Below, piece after piece: positions 58,020-64,000 of a DNA stretch of 64,000 nucleotides (the first letter of the stretch is position 1; every line of letters begins with the position of its first letter). The DNA comes from an uncultured Paracoccaceae bacterium. Its GTDB lineage: Bacteria; Pseudomonadota; Alphaproteobacteria; Rhodobacterales; Rhodobacteraceae. The stretch spans positions 1 through 64,000 of the forward strand of contig CANLDN010000004.1 in the NCBI GenBank assembly GCA_947489445.1, written 5' to 3'. Both the position numbers and the translations under genes were made by a program. The notes under the pieces are model-generated. The model did no database searches. It had not been told where the DNA came from and worked only from the letters and a program-made list of their open reading frames with translations.

Positions 58020-58463
58020 TCAACCCGGTAGCTGGGTAAGATTGCGGGGGCCCGTGCCTTCGCGTGCCTTGACGTCACCCGGGTTATAAAGTGCGCAGGA
58101 CTTCAGACTGAGGCAGCCACAGCCGATGCAGCCATCGAGCTTGTCGCGCAATTCCTCCAACGCTGCTATTCGCGCATCGATCTTCTTGCGGAATGTTTTG
58201 CTGATCCGCGTCCAATCTGCCTTGGTCGGGGCCTTGTGGTCGGGCAGGTCGCGCAGATGTTCGGCGATTTCGGACAGTGGAAAGCCAAGGGTCTGCGCGG
58301 CCATGACAAAGGATAAACGCCTGATATCGGCCCGTCCGTAACGGCGGTGACCACCCTTGTTTCTAACGGGCTTGACGATGTCATGGGTTTCGTAAAACCG
58401 GATGGCTGACACCGCCAGGCCGGTCCGTTCGGCAAGATCGCCAATCGTCAATCCGACTATCAT
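58020..58463 (-). CDS. soxR: Redox-sensitive MerR-family regulator SoxR
   Basis: [2Fe-2S] regulator of 147 residues. MerR-type HTH at residues 4-50 (LTIGDLAERTGLAVSAIRFYET), a dimerisation coiled coil near 80-110, and the cluster C112-X2-C115-X-C117-X5-C123 (CIGCGCLSLKSC). The ATG with AAGGAG before it gives MIVGLTIGDL; longer upstream frames are not conserved. A perfect SoxR box lies between it and the divergent 58-residue and VOC genes. In non-enteric bacteria SoxR often responds to redox-cycling compounds and controls few genes; this locus fits that. Confidence 0.95.
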   Translation of the reverse strand: MIVGLTIGDLAERTGLAVSAIRFYETHDIVKPVRNKGGHRRYGRADIRRLSFVMAAQTLGFPLSEIAEHLRDLPDHKAPTKADWTRISKTFRKKIDARIAALEELRDKLDGCIGCGCLSLKSCALYNPGDVKAREGTGPRNLTQLPG

Positions 58464-58478
58464 GAAGAAACTCCTTGA

Positions 58479-58496
58479 TCTCAAGTTCACTTGAGA
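58479..58496. promoter_or_regulatory. SoxR operator
   Basis: TCTCAAG-TTCA-CTTGAGA is an 18 bp near-copy of the E. coli soxS box core (CTCAAG-N4-CTTGAG). It lies 16 bp from the soxR start and 44 bp from the small gene ATG. A TTGATC at 58475 and TTACAA at 58499, spaced 18 bp, are possible -35/-10 elements with the box between, as SoxR promoters usually have. Confidence 0.85.
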
Positions 58497-58539
58497 AATT
58501 ACAACAGATTCGAGAATGATTTGATAGGGGAGAAAACCG

Positions 58540-58716
58540 ATGCAAAAACGCCTGACAACAAGGTACTGCGCAGACCCACAGGCGCTGGCCGCGATGAAGC
58601 GGGACGGGCTTGGCTGGGGGCATGATCTGCAATGTGGTTGCTTTGAAGATGCCGCTCTGCCGCCTCGGCCGGGTGCCTTGTCCCGTCTGTTCAACACATT
58701 CAAAAGGAGAAACTAA
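58540..58716 (+). CDS. Small hypothetical protein under the SoxR box
   Basis: 58-residue protein (MQKRLTTRYCADPQALAAM...) with GGGGAGA before the ATG. Contains CxC in LQCGCFEDA and a Pro/Arg-rich end; it has no membrane segment. It ends 2 bp before the VOC gene, so they are co-transcribed. The three cysteines could bind metal or serve redox chemistry. Not recognised from any known family. Confidence 0.7.
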   Translation: MQKRLTTRYCADPQALAAMKRDGLGWGHDLQCGCFEDAALPPRPGALSRLFNTFKRRN

Positions 58717-58718
58717 CA

Positions 58719-59108
58719 ATGTCGCATCTGGAACATGTCAACATCACCGTCGCCGACCCGAAGAAGACCGCGGCAATGCTGTCTGAGCTGTTTGGCTGGC
58801 ATACGCGCTGGGAAGGTTCGGCCATGAATGGCGCGGGCTACACTGTGCATGTAGGCAGCGATGACAGCTATGTTGCGGTATATTCGGGGTCGGACCCGGG
58901 CCAAACCATACCGAAGGCTGATGCCAGTTATCAGACGCGCGGTGGGCTGAACCATCTTGGCGTCGTGGTTGATGATTTGGATGCCGTCGAGGCGAAGGTC
59001 AGGGCGATGGGACTGAAACCACATAATCATGCCGATTACGAACCGGGGCGCCGGTTCTATTTTCATGATCACGATGGCGTCGAGATAGAAGTGGTCAGCT
59101 ATGCCTGA
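58719..59108 (+). CDS. VOC (glyoxalase/bleomycin-resistance fold) protein
   Basis: 129-residue metal-dependent vicinal-oxygen-chelate fold protein. HLEHVNITVADPKKTAAML at the start, GGLNHLGVVVDDLDAVEAKVRAMG near 75-98 and FYFHDHDGVEIEVVSY at the end give the two repeats and candidate metal ligands H (LEHVN) and E (VEIEV). Directly downstream of a SoxR-box-controlled small gene, so probably a SoxR target acting on a redox-active or aldehyde compound. Overlaps the convergent YjbR-like gene by 10 bp. Confidence 0.9.
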   Translation: MSHLEHVNITVADPKKTAAMLSELFGWHTRWEGSAMNGAGYTVHVGSDDSYVAVYSGSDPGQTIPKADASYQTRGGLNHLGVVVDDLDAVEAKVRAMGLKPHNHADYEPGRRFYFHDHDGVEIEVVSYA

Positions 59109-59437
59109 TCAAGCGCGGCCTGGACCTTTTTGGGCAGGCCGTTGCGCACGATGTCGTAAGACGTCTGTATCCGGTGGCGCAGTTCATCGGCGTCCGTGCC
59201 GAAACTGACAAGAACCCAACTTTTGTGAAAATAGGGGGCCTTGCTGGCGGCCCCGGCGTCGATCAGCATCTGGGCTGTTTCGATGCTGTCTGTCTTGGTG
59301 CAGACCCCGTCGATCCGGTCACCGAAACAGGCGAACATCTTGCCGCCGACTTTCCAGCTGTCGAGTTCGGTCGTCGGGTCGGCAGCGACAGCCCCTGGCA
59401 TTTCGGCGCAGATTTGATCGATCAACTGGCGTGTCAT
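59099..59437 (-). CDS. MmcQ/YjbR family protein
   Basis: 112-residue cytoplasmic protein of the YjbR/DUF419 family with CyaY-like DNA-binding fold. The motif TRQLIDQICAEMPGAVAADP, WKVGGKMFACFGD and PYFHKSWVLVSF, ending LPKKVQAALD, fits. I chose the ATG giving MTRQLIDQICA as relatives start there; no strong ribosome site precedes it, and longer starts exist 39 and 84 bp upstream. Function unknown. Confidence 0.83.
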   Translation of the reverse strand: MTRQLIDQICAEMPGAVAADPTTELDSWKVGGKMFACFGDRIDGVCTKTDSIETAQMLIDAGAASKAPYFHKSWVLVSFGTDADELRHRIQTSYDIVRNGLPKKVQAALDQA

Positions 59438-59603
59438 GGGGTCAAGATGCAGTATCAGCTGTGTAAGAACAATCATTTTGGTCTGCGTGTCGGACCGATT
59501 TGCGCGTGGCCCGTTAACCAATGATTTGCAAAATACAAGATTTTCAAATGCGTACCGGCTAAAGTGAAAGTACGGGATGGGGCTTTGGAATCGAGGTGAA
59601 CCG

Positions 59604-59987
59604 ATGTCATTTGCAGAGTTGATAGGATCAAATCGGTTATCGAACCGGTCAATCGGACGCCGTCAAGAAGATTGGGCCATGCGCGGTGGCCATTGGGCCG
59701 CGGGTCGCGAGCGGCGTCGTCCTGCGTTGCAGACCGATGCCGCGGCGCAATCTGTCGTCATGGCGCGGCTGTCCGCACAGCCTGTCATGCGTGCGACGGC
59801 AGATGCGACCCAGCTCTATGCGCAGGCGAAACCGCAAAAAACCGCAGCCGAGCTGGGCCATGAGGAATTCATGCGAGAGGCAGAGCTGGCCCATCAAGCC
59901 GCCCAGCGGGCCTGGGTTTTTGAGCGGCGCACGGGGCAAAAGCCGCGTGCAACCGATATCGAATATGCGGAGATACTTGATGATTAA
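59604..59987 (+). CDS. Hypothetical protein
   Basis: 127-residue Ala/Arg-rich helical protein with no recognised family (starts MSFAELIGSNRLSNRSIG, ends RATDIEYAEILDD). GAGGTGA precedes this ATG; an in-frame ATG 27 bp upstream is less likely. No signal peptide or membrane segment. The C-terminal LAHQAAQRAWVFERRTGQ segment is probably alpha-helical. It is 63 bp upstream of the DUF1697 gene. Confidence 0.7.
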   Translation: MSFAELIGSNRLSNRSIGRRQEDWAMRGGHWAAGRERRRPALQTDAAAQSVVMARLSAQPVMRATADATQLYAQAKPQKTAAELGHEEFMREAELAHQAAQRAWVFERRTGQKPRATDIEYAEILDD

Positions 59988-60049
59988 GAGGCGTTTGCGA
60001 TAATCAGGTAGCGACGGGATTTCCACCGCCGCTGCGCAGGACCGACAAG

Positions 60050-60586
60050 ATGACGAAATTCGTGGCGTTTTTGCGCGGCATCAATGTGGGTGGTAACCGC
60101 AAGGTGCCGATGGCCGACCTGCGCCAAATCTGCGCGGCCAAAACTGCGGGCACGGGCGTACGGTCCTATATCGCATCCGGCAACCTTGTGTTTGAGGCAG
60201 AAGGGGCGCCGGAGGAACATGCTGTCGCGATCAAAGATGGCATCGAAGAGGCGTTCGGTTTTGATGTGCCTGTGCTGGTTCTGGATGAGGCGGCGATGAA
60301 AGCGGTGTTGGACGGATGTCCGTTCCCGCGCGATGCGGGCAAGCTGGTGCATGCCTATCTTTGCTATGACGATCCAGAACTGGATTTGGATGGGGTAGAC
60401 GCATTGCGCGCACCGACCGAACAGGTTGCTGTGTTGGGGCGTACCGTTTGGCTGCACGCACCTGATGGGATCGGTCGGTCGAAACTTGCCGCAAAGGTGG
60501 AGCGTCTGATTGGCGTGGATGCAACGGCGCGCAACCTGAATACCGTGATCAAGATGGTGTCGATGTTAGACGAGGGTGACGATTGA
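60050..60586 (+). CDS. DUF1697 family protein
   Basis: 178-residue cytoplasmic protein. The start FVAFLRGINVGGNRKVPMADLRQ and VRSYIASGNLVFE near 38-50, with LARNLNTVIKM at the C-terminus, is diagnostic of DUF1697. Function unknown. The gene stop overlaps nothing conserved downstream; the region after it turns to lower GC and carries an orphan immunity gene on the other strand. Confidence 0.9.
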   Translation: MTKFVAFLRGINVGGNRKVPMADLRQICAAKTAGTGVRSYIASGNLVFEAEGAPEEHAVAIKDGIEEAFGFDVPVLVLDEAAMKAVLDGCPFPRDAGKLVHAYLCYDDPELDLDGVDALRAPTEQVAVLGRTVWLHAPDGIGRSKLAAKVERLIGVDATARNLNTVIKMVSMLDEGDD

Positions 60587-60645
60587 ATGGCGGTTTTGCG
60601 GACGAAGCCGACCTTCGACTATCCGAGGCTCAGGTGATTTATCTT

Positions 60646-61050
60646 CTAAATCTCCGACCACTGGACACAGGTTGGAAGACTGTTGGTTTCCAAGAACTGA
60701 CGCACCGCTTTAAAAGCATCAGACACAGGTATGACGTAACGCTGTGGAATCTCAGTATGATGATTTGTCAAAGCAAACGCGACGAGAAAGGGTTCATCAG
60801 CGTTCGATATACCACGGCTTGAATAATACGGCGGGTCGCCGTGTGCGTACTGAAATCCCAGATTTGATAGTGACTTAGCGCCGACCACAACTGAGAGAGT
60901 ATCCTCTGTGATTGCCGTGATGTGCACAATGTTTGGGCGCTCACTCGCCTCCGCATCGGAGGCAGCTTGTGACAGTGCTTCCATGACCTCTTCAACCGTC
61001 GAACAAGTTAGCGCTGTTTGCGATTCTGAAATTGTTATTTGTGTCGGCAT
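60646..61050 (-). CDS. Imm1-family immunity protein (orphan)
   Basis: 134-residue protein. LSVVVGAKSLSNLGFQYAHGDPPYYSSRG and IPQRYVIPVSDAFKAVRQFLETNSLPTCVQWSEI closely resemble the Imm1 family of polymorphic-toxin immunity proteins (neutralising deaminase or nuclease toxins). Start ATG preceded by GAAGAAG; an ATG 24 bp upstream is possible. No toxin gene is adjacent. The surrounding DNA has lower GC than the neighbours, suggesting transfer. Confidence 0.82.
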   Translation of the reverse strand: MPTQITISESQTALTCSTVEEVMEALSQAASDAEASERPNIVHITAITEDTLSVVVGAKSLSNLGFQYAHGDPPYYSSRGISNADEPFLVAFALTNHHTEIPQRYVIPVSDAFKAVRQFLETNSLPTCVQWSEI

Positions 61051-61340
61051 TTCTTCTTCGATTGTCCCAAGCATCTGCGACTAGGAAATGTCTAACTTTG
61101 AAGACATAAGAGCAAGGTTTGGCAATGGTCGCAAGGGGCTCTAACCGGTCATTAAGCCAAACCTGCATCATCAAATGCTGGACGCATCGCGATTGCGCTG
61201 TTATGCAATCCAAATGAAGAGCATCTGCATCATTACCTGCTGCATTATTATCTGCTGACATCTGTCGCGGGTTGCTCTTTCACGTTTCACTTACAAACTG
61301 AACTTGTTAAGCCCGCGGCGAAACCCGTTTGTGAGGCGTT

Positions 61341-62774
61341 ATGACGACCATTAGGCTCCAGAACACCAAGACCCGCCGGCGAGAGGAGTTTGTGCCGATT
61401 GATCCGCAAAATGTGCGGATGTATCTATGTGGGCCGACGGTCTATGACCGCGCGCATCTGGGCAATTCACGCAATGTGCTGGTATTTGACGTGCTGTTTC
61501 GCCTTCTGCGCGATGTCTATGGGGTGGAGCATGTGACCTATGTGCGCAATTTCACCGATGTGGACGATAAGATCAACGCACGGGCGGCTGAAACGGGCCG
61601 CGATATTGGCGACATCACAGCCGAGACAATTGGCTGGTATCATGATGATATGGACGCGCTGGGGGCGATGCGTCCAACCCATGAGCCGCGTGCGACGGAT
61701 TACATTGCCCAGATGATCGCGATGATTGCCGATCTGGTTGCCAAGGGTCATGCCTATGCAGCCGAAGGCCACGTGCTGTTCGCGGTGGAAAGTTACACTG
61801 AATATGGTGCCCTGTCGGGGCGGTCGATTGATGACATGATTGCTGGCGCACGTGTGGAGGTGGCCCCCTACAAGCGCAATCCGATGGATTTTGTGTTGTG
61901 GAAGCCTTCAGGTGATGGTCAGCCCGGGTGGGACAGCCCGTGGGGCTATGGCCGTCCGGGATGGCATATTGAATGCTCTGCCATGAGTTATGAATTGTTG
62001 GGCGAGACCTTCGATATTCATGGCGGCGGCAATGATTTGCAGTTCCCGCATCATGAAAATGAGATTGCTCAGTCCGCATGTGCGCATCCGGCAGGGGAGT
62101 TTGCACGCTATTGGCTGCATAACGAAATGCTGCAGGTTGAGGGCAAGAAGATGTCCAAGTCCTTGGGCAATTTCTTTACCGTGCGTGATTTATTGGATCA
62201 GGGGATACCCGGCGAAGTGATCCGAATGGTGATGCTGGGTACGCATTACGGCAAGTGCATGGACTGGACCGAAACCCGCCGTGCTGAGGCGGACGCCACA
62301 CTGCGCAAATGGTACGGCATCCTGCATGGGCACGGGTTTGGCCCTGATCTGATTGCGGCGTTGCAAACTAACGGTCAGTGGGAACCGGATGCGGAATTCA
62401 TTGGTGTCCTTGCGAATGATCTGAACACATCTGGCGCCTTGGCCCGGTTGCATGTGCTGGCCAAGGGCAAGACGCCCGCTGCATTGGCCGGGTTCGCCCA
62501 TGGGATGGAAATGCTTGGCTTGGTGACTGACTGGGCTGCGATCCCGATGTTTGATGGCGGCGAGGCGGGGCCAGACATGACACCGGCTGTTGCCGCGCGG
62601 GTCGATGCATTGCTGGCGGAACGTGCGACGGCGCGTGCGGCCAAGGATTGGGCCCGTGCTGATGAGGTCCGTGCTGTTTTGAATGCCGCTGGCGTGCAGG
62701 TCACGGATGTCGGCGGGCAGGCGACATGGGTGCCGGGGCCGGATTTTGATGCGGCCAAGCTGGGTGATTTGTGA
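61341..62774 (+). CDS. cysS: Cysteinyl-tRNA synthetase
   Basis: Class I synthetase charging tRNA-Cys. [23 protein letters not shown] holds the zinc cysteine C30 and the HIGH motif as HLGN (39-42); [19 protein letters not shown] near 208-225 contributes zinc ligands; KMSKSLGN lies near 271. Length 477 is normal. cimA starts on its stop codon (TGATG). Confidence 0.97.
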   Translation: MTTIRLQNTKTRRREEFVPIDPQNVRMYLCGPTVYDRAHLGNSRNVLVFDVLFRLLRDVYGVEHVTYVRNFTDVDDKINARAAETGRDIGDITAETIGWYHDDMDALGAMRPTHEPRATDYIAQMIAMIADLVAKGHAYAAEGHVLFAVESYTEYGALSGRSIDDMIAGARVEVAPYKRNPMDFVLWKPSGDGQPGWDSPWGYGRPGWHIECSAMSYELLGETFDIHGGGNDLQFPHHENEIAQSACAHPAGEFARYWLHNEMLQVEGKKMSKSLGNFFTVRDLLDQGIPGEVIRMVMLGTHYGKCMDWTETRRAEADATLRKWYGILHGHGFGPDLIAALQTNGQWEPDAEFIGVLANDLNTSGALARLHVLAKGKTPAALAGFAHGMEMLGLVTDWAAIPMFDGGEAGPDMTPAVAARVDALLAERATARAAKDWARADEVRAVLNAAGVQVTDVGGQATWVPGPDFDAAKLGDL

Positions 62775-64000
62775 TGTCGAAGGAACGTTTGTCCCTCTTT
62801 GATACAACCTTGCGTGATGGCGCCCAAACACAGGGCGTGCAGTTTTCGGCGGAAGAAAAACATCAGATTGCGGCTGTGTTGGATACGCTGGGTCTTGATT
62901 ACATCGAGGGTGGTTGGCCTGGCGCGAACCCCACGGATACCGCCTTTTTTGCTGATCCGCCGAAGACCAGTGCCACGTTTACCGCCTTTGGTATGACCAA
63001 GCGCGCAGGCCGCTCGGCTGAGAATGACGATGTGCTGGCGGCGGTGATGAATGCGGGCACTTCGGCGGTGTGTTTGGTGGGTAAGGCGCATGATTTTCAT
63101 GTGACAACGGCGCTTGGCATCACATTGGAAGAAAACACACAGAACGTGGCGGCCAGCTTTGCCCATATCACAGCGGCGGGTCGCGAAGGGCTGTTTGACG
63201 CGGAACATTTCTTTGATGGCTACAAGGCAAACCCGGATTATGCGCTGGAGGCTGTGCATGCCGCATATGAGGCCGGTGCCCGCTGGATTGTCCTGTGCGA
63301 CACCAATGGCGGCACATTGCCCGATGAGATTTCGACCATTGTCAAAGCCGTCATTGCCAGTGGTATTCCGGGTGATCATGTTGCGATCCATACGCATAAC
63401 GATACCGAAAATGCGGTTGCGGGGTCGCTGGCGGCCATCATGGCCGGTGCCCGTCAGGTGCAGGGTACGCTGAATGGTTTGGGTGAACGTTGTGGCAACG
63501 CCAACTTGACGACGCTGATCCCGACGCTTTTGTTGAAGGAACCCTATGCCAGCATGTTTGAAACGGGCGTATCGCTAGAGGCGCTGAAGGGACTGCGCCG
63601 GGCGTCGCGGCTGCTTGACGATATCCTGAACAGGGTGCCAGCCAAACAAGCGCCTTATGTTGGTGCCTCTGCCTTTGCGCATAAATCGGGCCTGCATGCA
63701 TCCGCGATTGCCAAGGACCCCAGCACCTACGAGCATGTTGATCCGGCATCAGTGGGAAATACTCGCATTGTGCCCATGTCCAATCAAGCTGGCCAGTCAA
63801 ACTTGCGTGCCCGTCTGGCAGAGGCTGGGCTGGAGGTCGCGCCAGATAATCCCGCGCTTGCCCGCATTGTCGAACGGATCAAGGAAAAGGAGGCACAGGG
63901 GTTTTCCTATGACACTGCACAGGCGAGTTTTGAGCTTTTGGCCCGCGAGGAGCTGGGAACGCTGCCGGAGTTTTTCGAGGTAAAGCGCTACCGCGTCACC
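62774..64000 (+). CDS. cimA: (R)-citramalate synthase (3' end beyond the window)
   Basis: Condenses pyruvate with acetyl-CoA, opening the threonine-independent isoleucine route. DTTLRDGAQTQGVQFSAEEK near residue 10-29 and IHTHNDTENAVAGSLAAIMAGARQVQGTLNGLGERCGNANLTTLIP near 200-245 match the homocitrate/isopropylmalate synthase superfamily, in the short CimA subtype. Pattern GERCGN and lack of the leucine-type N-terminus support CimA over LeuA. 409 codons are visible; the C-terminal regulatory domain runs off the end. Coupled to cysS by a 1 nt overlap. Confidence 0.9.
   Translation, partial: MSKERLSLFDTTLRDGAQTQGVQFSAEEKHQIAAVLDTLGLDYIEGGWPGANPTDTAFFADPPKTSATFTAFGMTKRAGRSAENDDVLAAVMNAGTSAVCLVGKAHDFHVTTALGITLEENTQNVAASFAHITAAGREGLFDAEHFFDGYKANPDYALEAVHAAYEAGARWIVLCDTNGGTLPDEISTIVKAVIASGIPGDHVAIHTHNDTENAVAGSLAAIMAGARQVQGTLNGLGERCGNANLTTLIPTLLLKEPYASMFETGVSLEALKGLRRASRLLDDILNRVPAKQAPYVGASAFAHKSGLHASAIAKDPSTYEHVDPASVGNTRIVPMSNQAGQSNLRARLAEAGLEVAPDNPALARIVERIKEKEAQGFSYDTAQASFELLAREELGTLPEFFEVKRYRVT

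Noticed and set aside
60583..60822. 79-codon plus-strand frame beginning with TTG after DUF1697
   Set aside because: Runs antisense to the 3' half of the Imm1 gene and has no family motif; treated as a shadow.
60992..61261. 89-codon minus-strand frame upstream of the Imm1 gene as a toxin remnant
   Set aside because: It overlaps the Imm1 gene in another frame and shows no toxin domain motif; Cys and Asn content looks random.

Overview
The window reads as a chromosomal segment of a marine-type alphaproteobacterium of the Rhodobacterales (Roseobacter group, Loktanella/Yoonia-like by general impression; the genus is inference). Support comes from the direct-repeat SOS box GTTC-N7-GTTC in front of lexA, CtrA-type TTAA-N7-TTAA boxes, a gene-transfer-agent (GTA) type endolysin/holin pair beside ccm genes, a B12-dependent ribonucleotide reductase, a fused indolepyruvate ferredoxin oxidoreductase beside a divergent LysR gene, and the proteobacterial trpGDC-moaC-moeA-lexA order. 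The DNA is moderately GC-rich and densely packed, with many 1-4 nt start/stop overlaps. I see no insertion sequence, prophage, CRISPR array or rRNA operon; there is one tRNA (Pro, TGG).

Layout. 0.1-7.4 kb: LysR regulator, divergent indolepyruvate oxidoreductase, acyltransferase, murI, argC. 7.4-12.1 kb: cytochrome c maturation genes ccmE, ccmF and ccmH, with a four-gene endolysin/holin cassette between ccmE and ccmF and a terminator closing it. 12.2-17.8 kb: enoyl-CoA hydratase/isomerase, small accessory genes, a PDZ exported protein, gltA and gltX. 17.8-25.4 kb: comEC facing lexA, then the overlapping minus-strand series trpG-trpD-ung-trpC-moaC-moeA leading to lexA. 25.6-33.9 kb: a polysaccharide-deacetylase-like gene of opposite strand splitting the trp genes, then trpE, a PpiD-like chaperone, an aminotransferase, gpt, a LysE exporter and fabI. 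34-42.3 kb: pdxH, a double cold-shock protein, DUF192, tRNA-Pro, a 577 bp regulatory region, nrdJ and a Kef-type antiporter. 42.3-51.5 kb: AIM24, cupin, GNAT-eno, EamA-NYN/LOTUS-Fur, DUF533, PhzF-antiporter, FemAB-like. 51.5-64 kb: tyrS/anmK divergent pair, outer-membrane barrel, PEP-mutase-like gene with ada, aminotransferase, a soxR locus, small orphan genes including an Imm1-type immunity gene, cysS, and cimA cut by the window edge.

How the parts relate. Most genes are housekeeping: heme delivery to cytochrome c, Trp, Arg and Ile precursors, Mo cofactor, tRNA charging, cell-wall recycling, DNA repair and dNTP supply. Some neighbours are tied by overlap: ung sits inside the trp/moa series that leads to lexA; a GNAT gene starts on the stop codon of eno; and an EamA-NYN/LOTUS-Fur trio is coupled.

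The strongest leads are: (1) the lysis cassette with two uncharacterised membrane proteins and a CtrA-type 8-mer, read together with a CtrA-like site before comEC, which would fit coordinated GTA release and DNA uptake; (2) an nrdJ leader that can form two mutually exclusive hairpins, one terminator-like; (3) four GTCGG repeats at exact 11 bp spacing plus a TTAA-N7-TTAA box before a cupin gene; (4) a perfect SoxR box driving an unknown 58-residue protein and a VOC protein; and (5) three alternating AGGTCA/TGACCT half-sites between the LysR gene and its neighbour.
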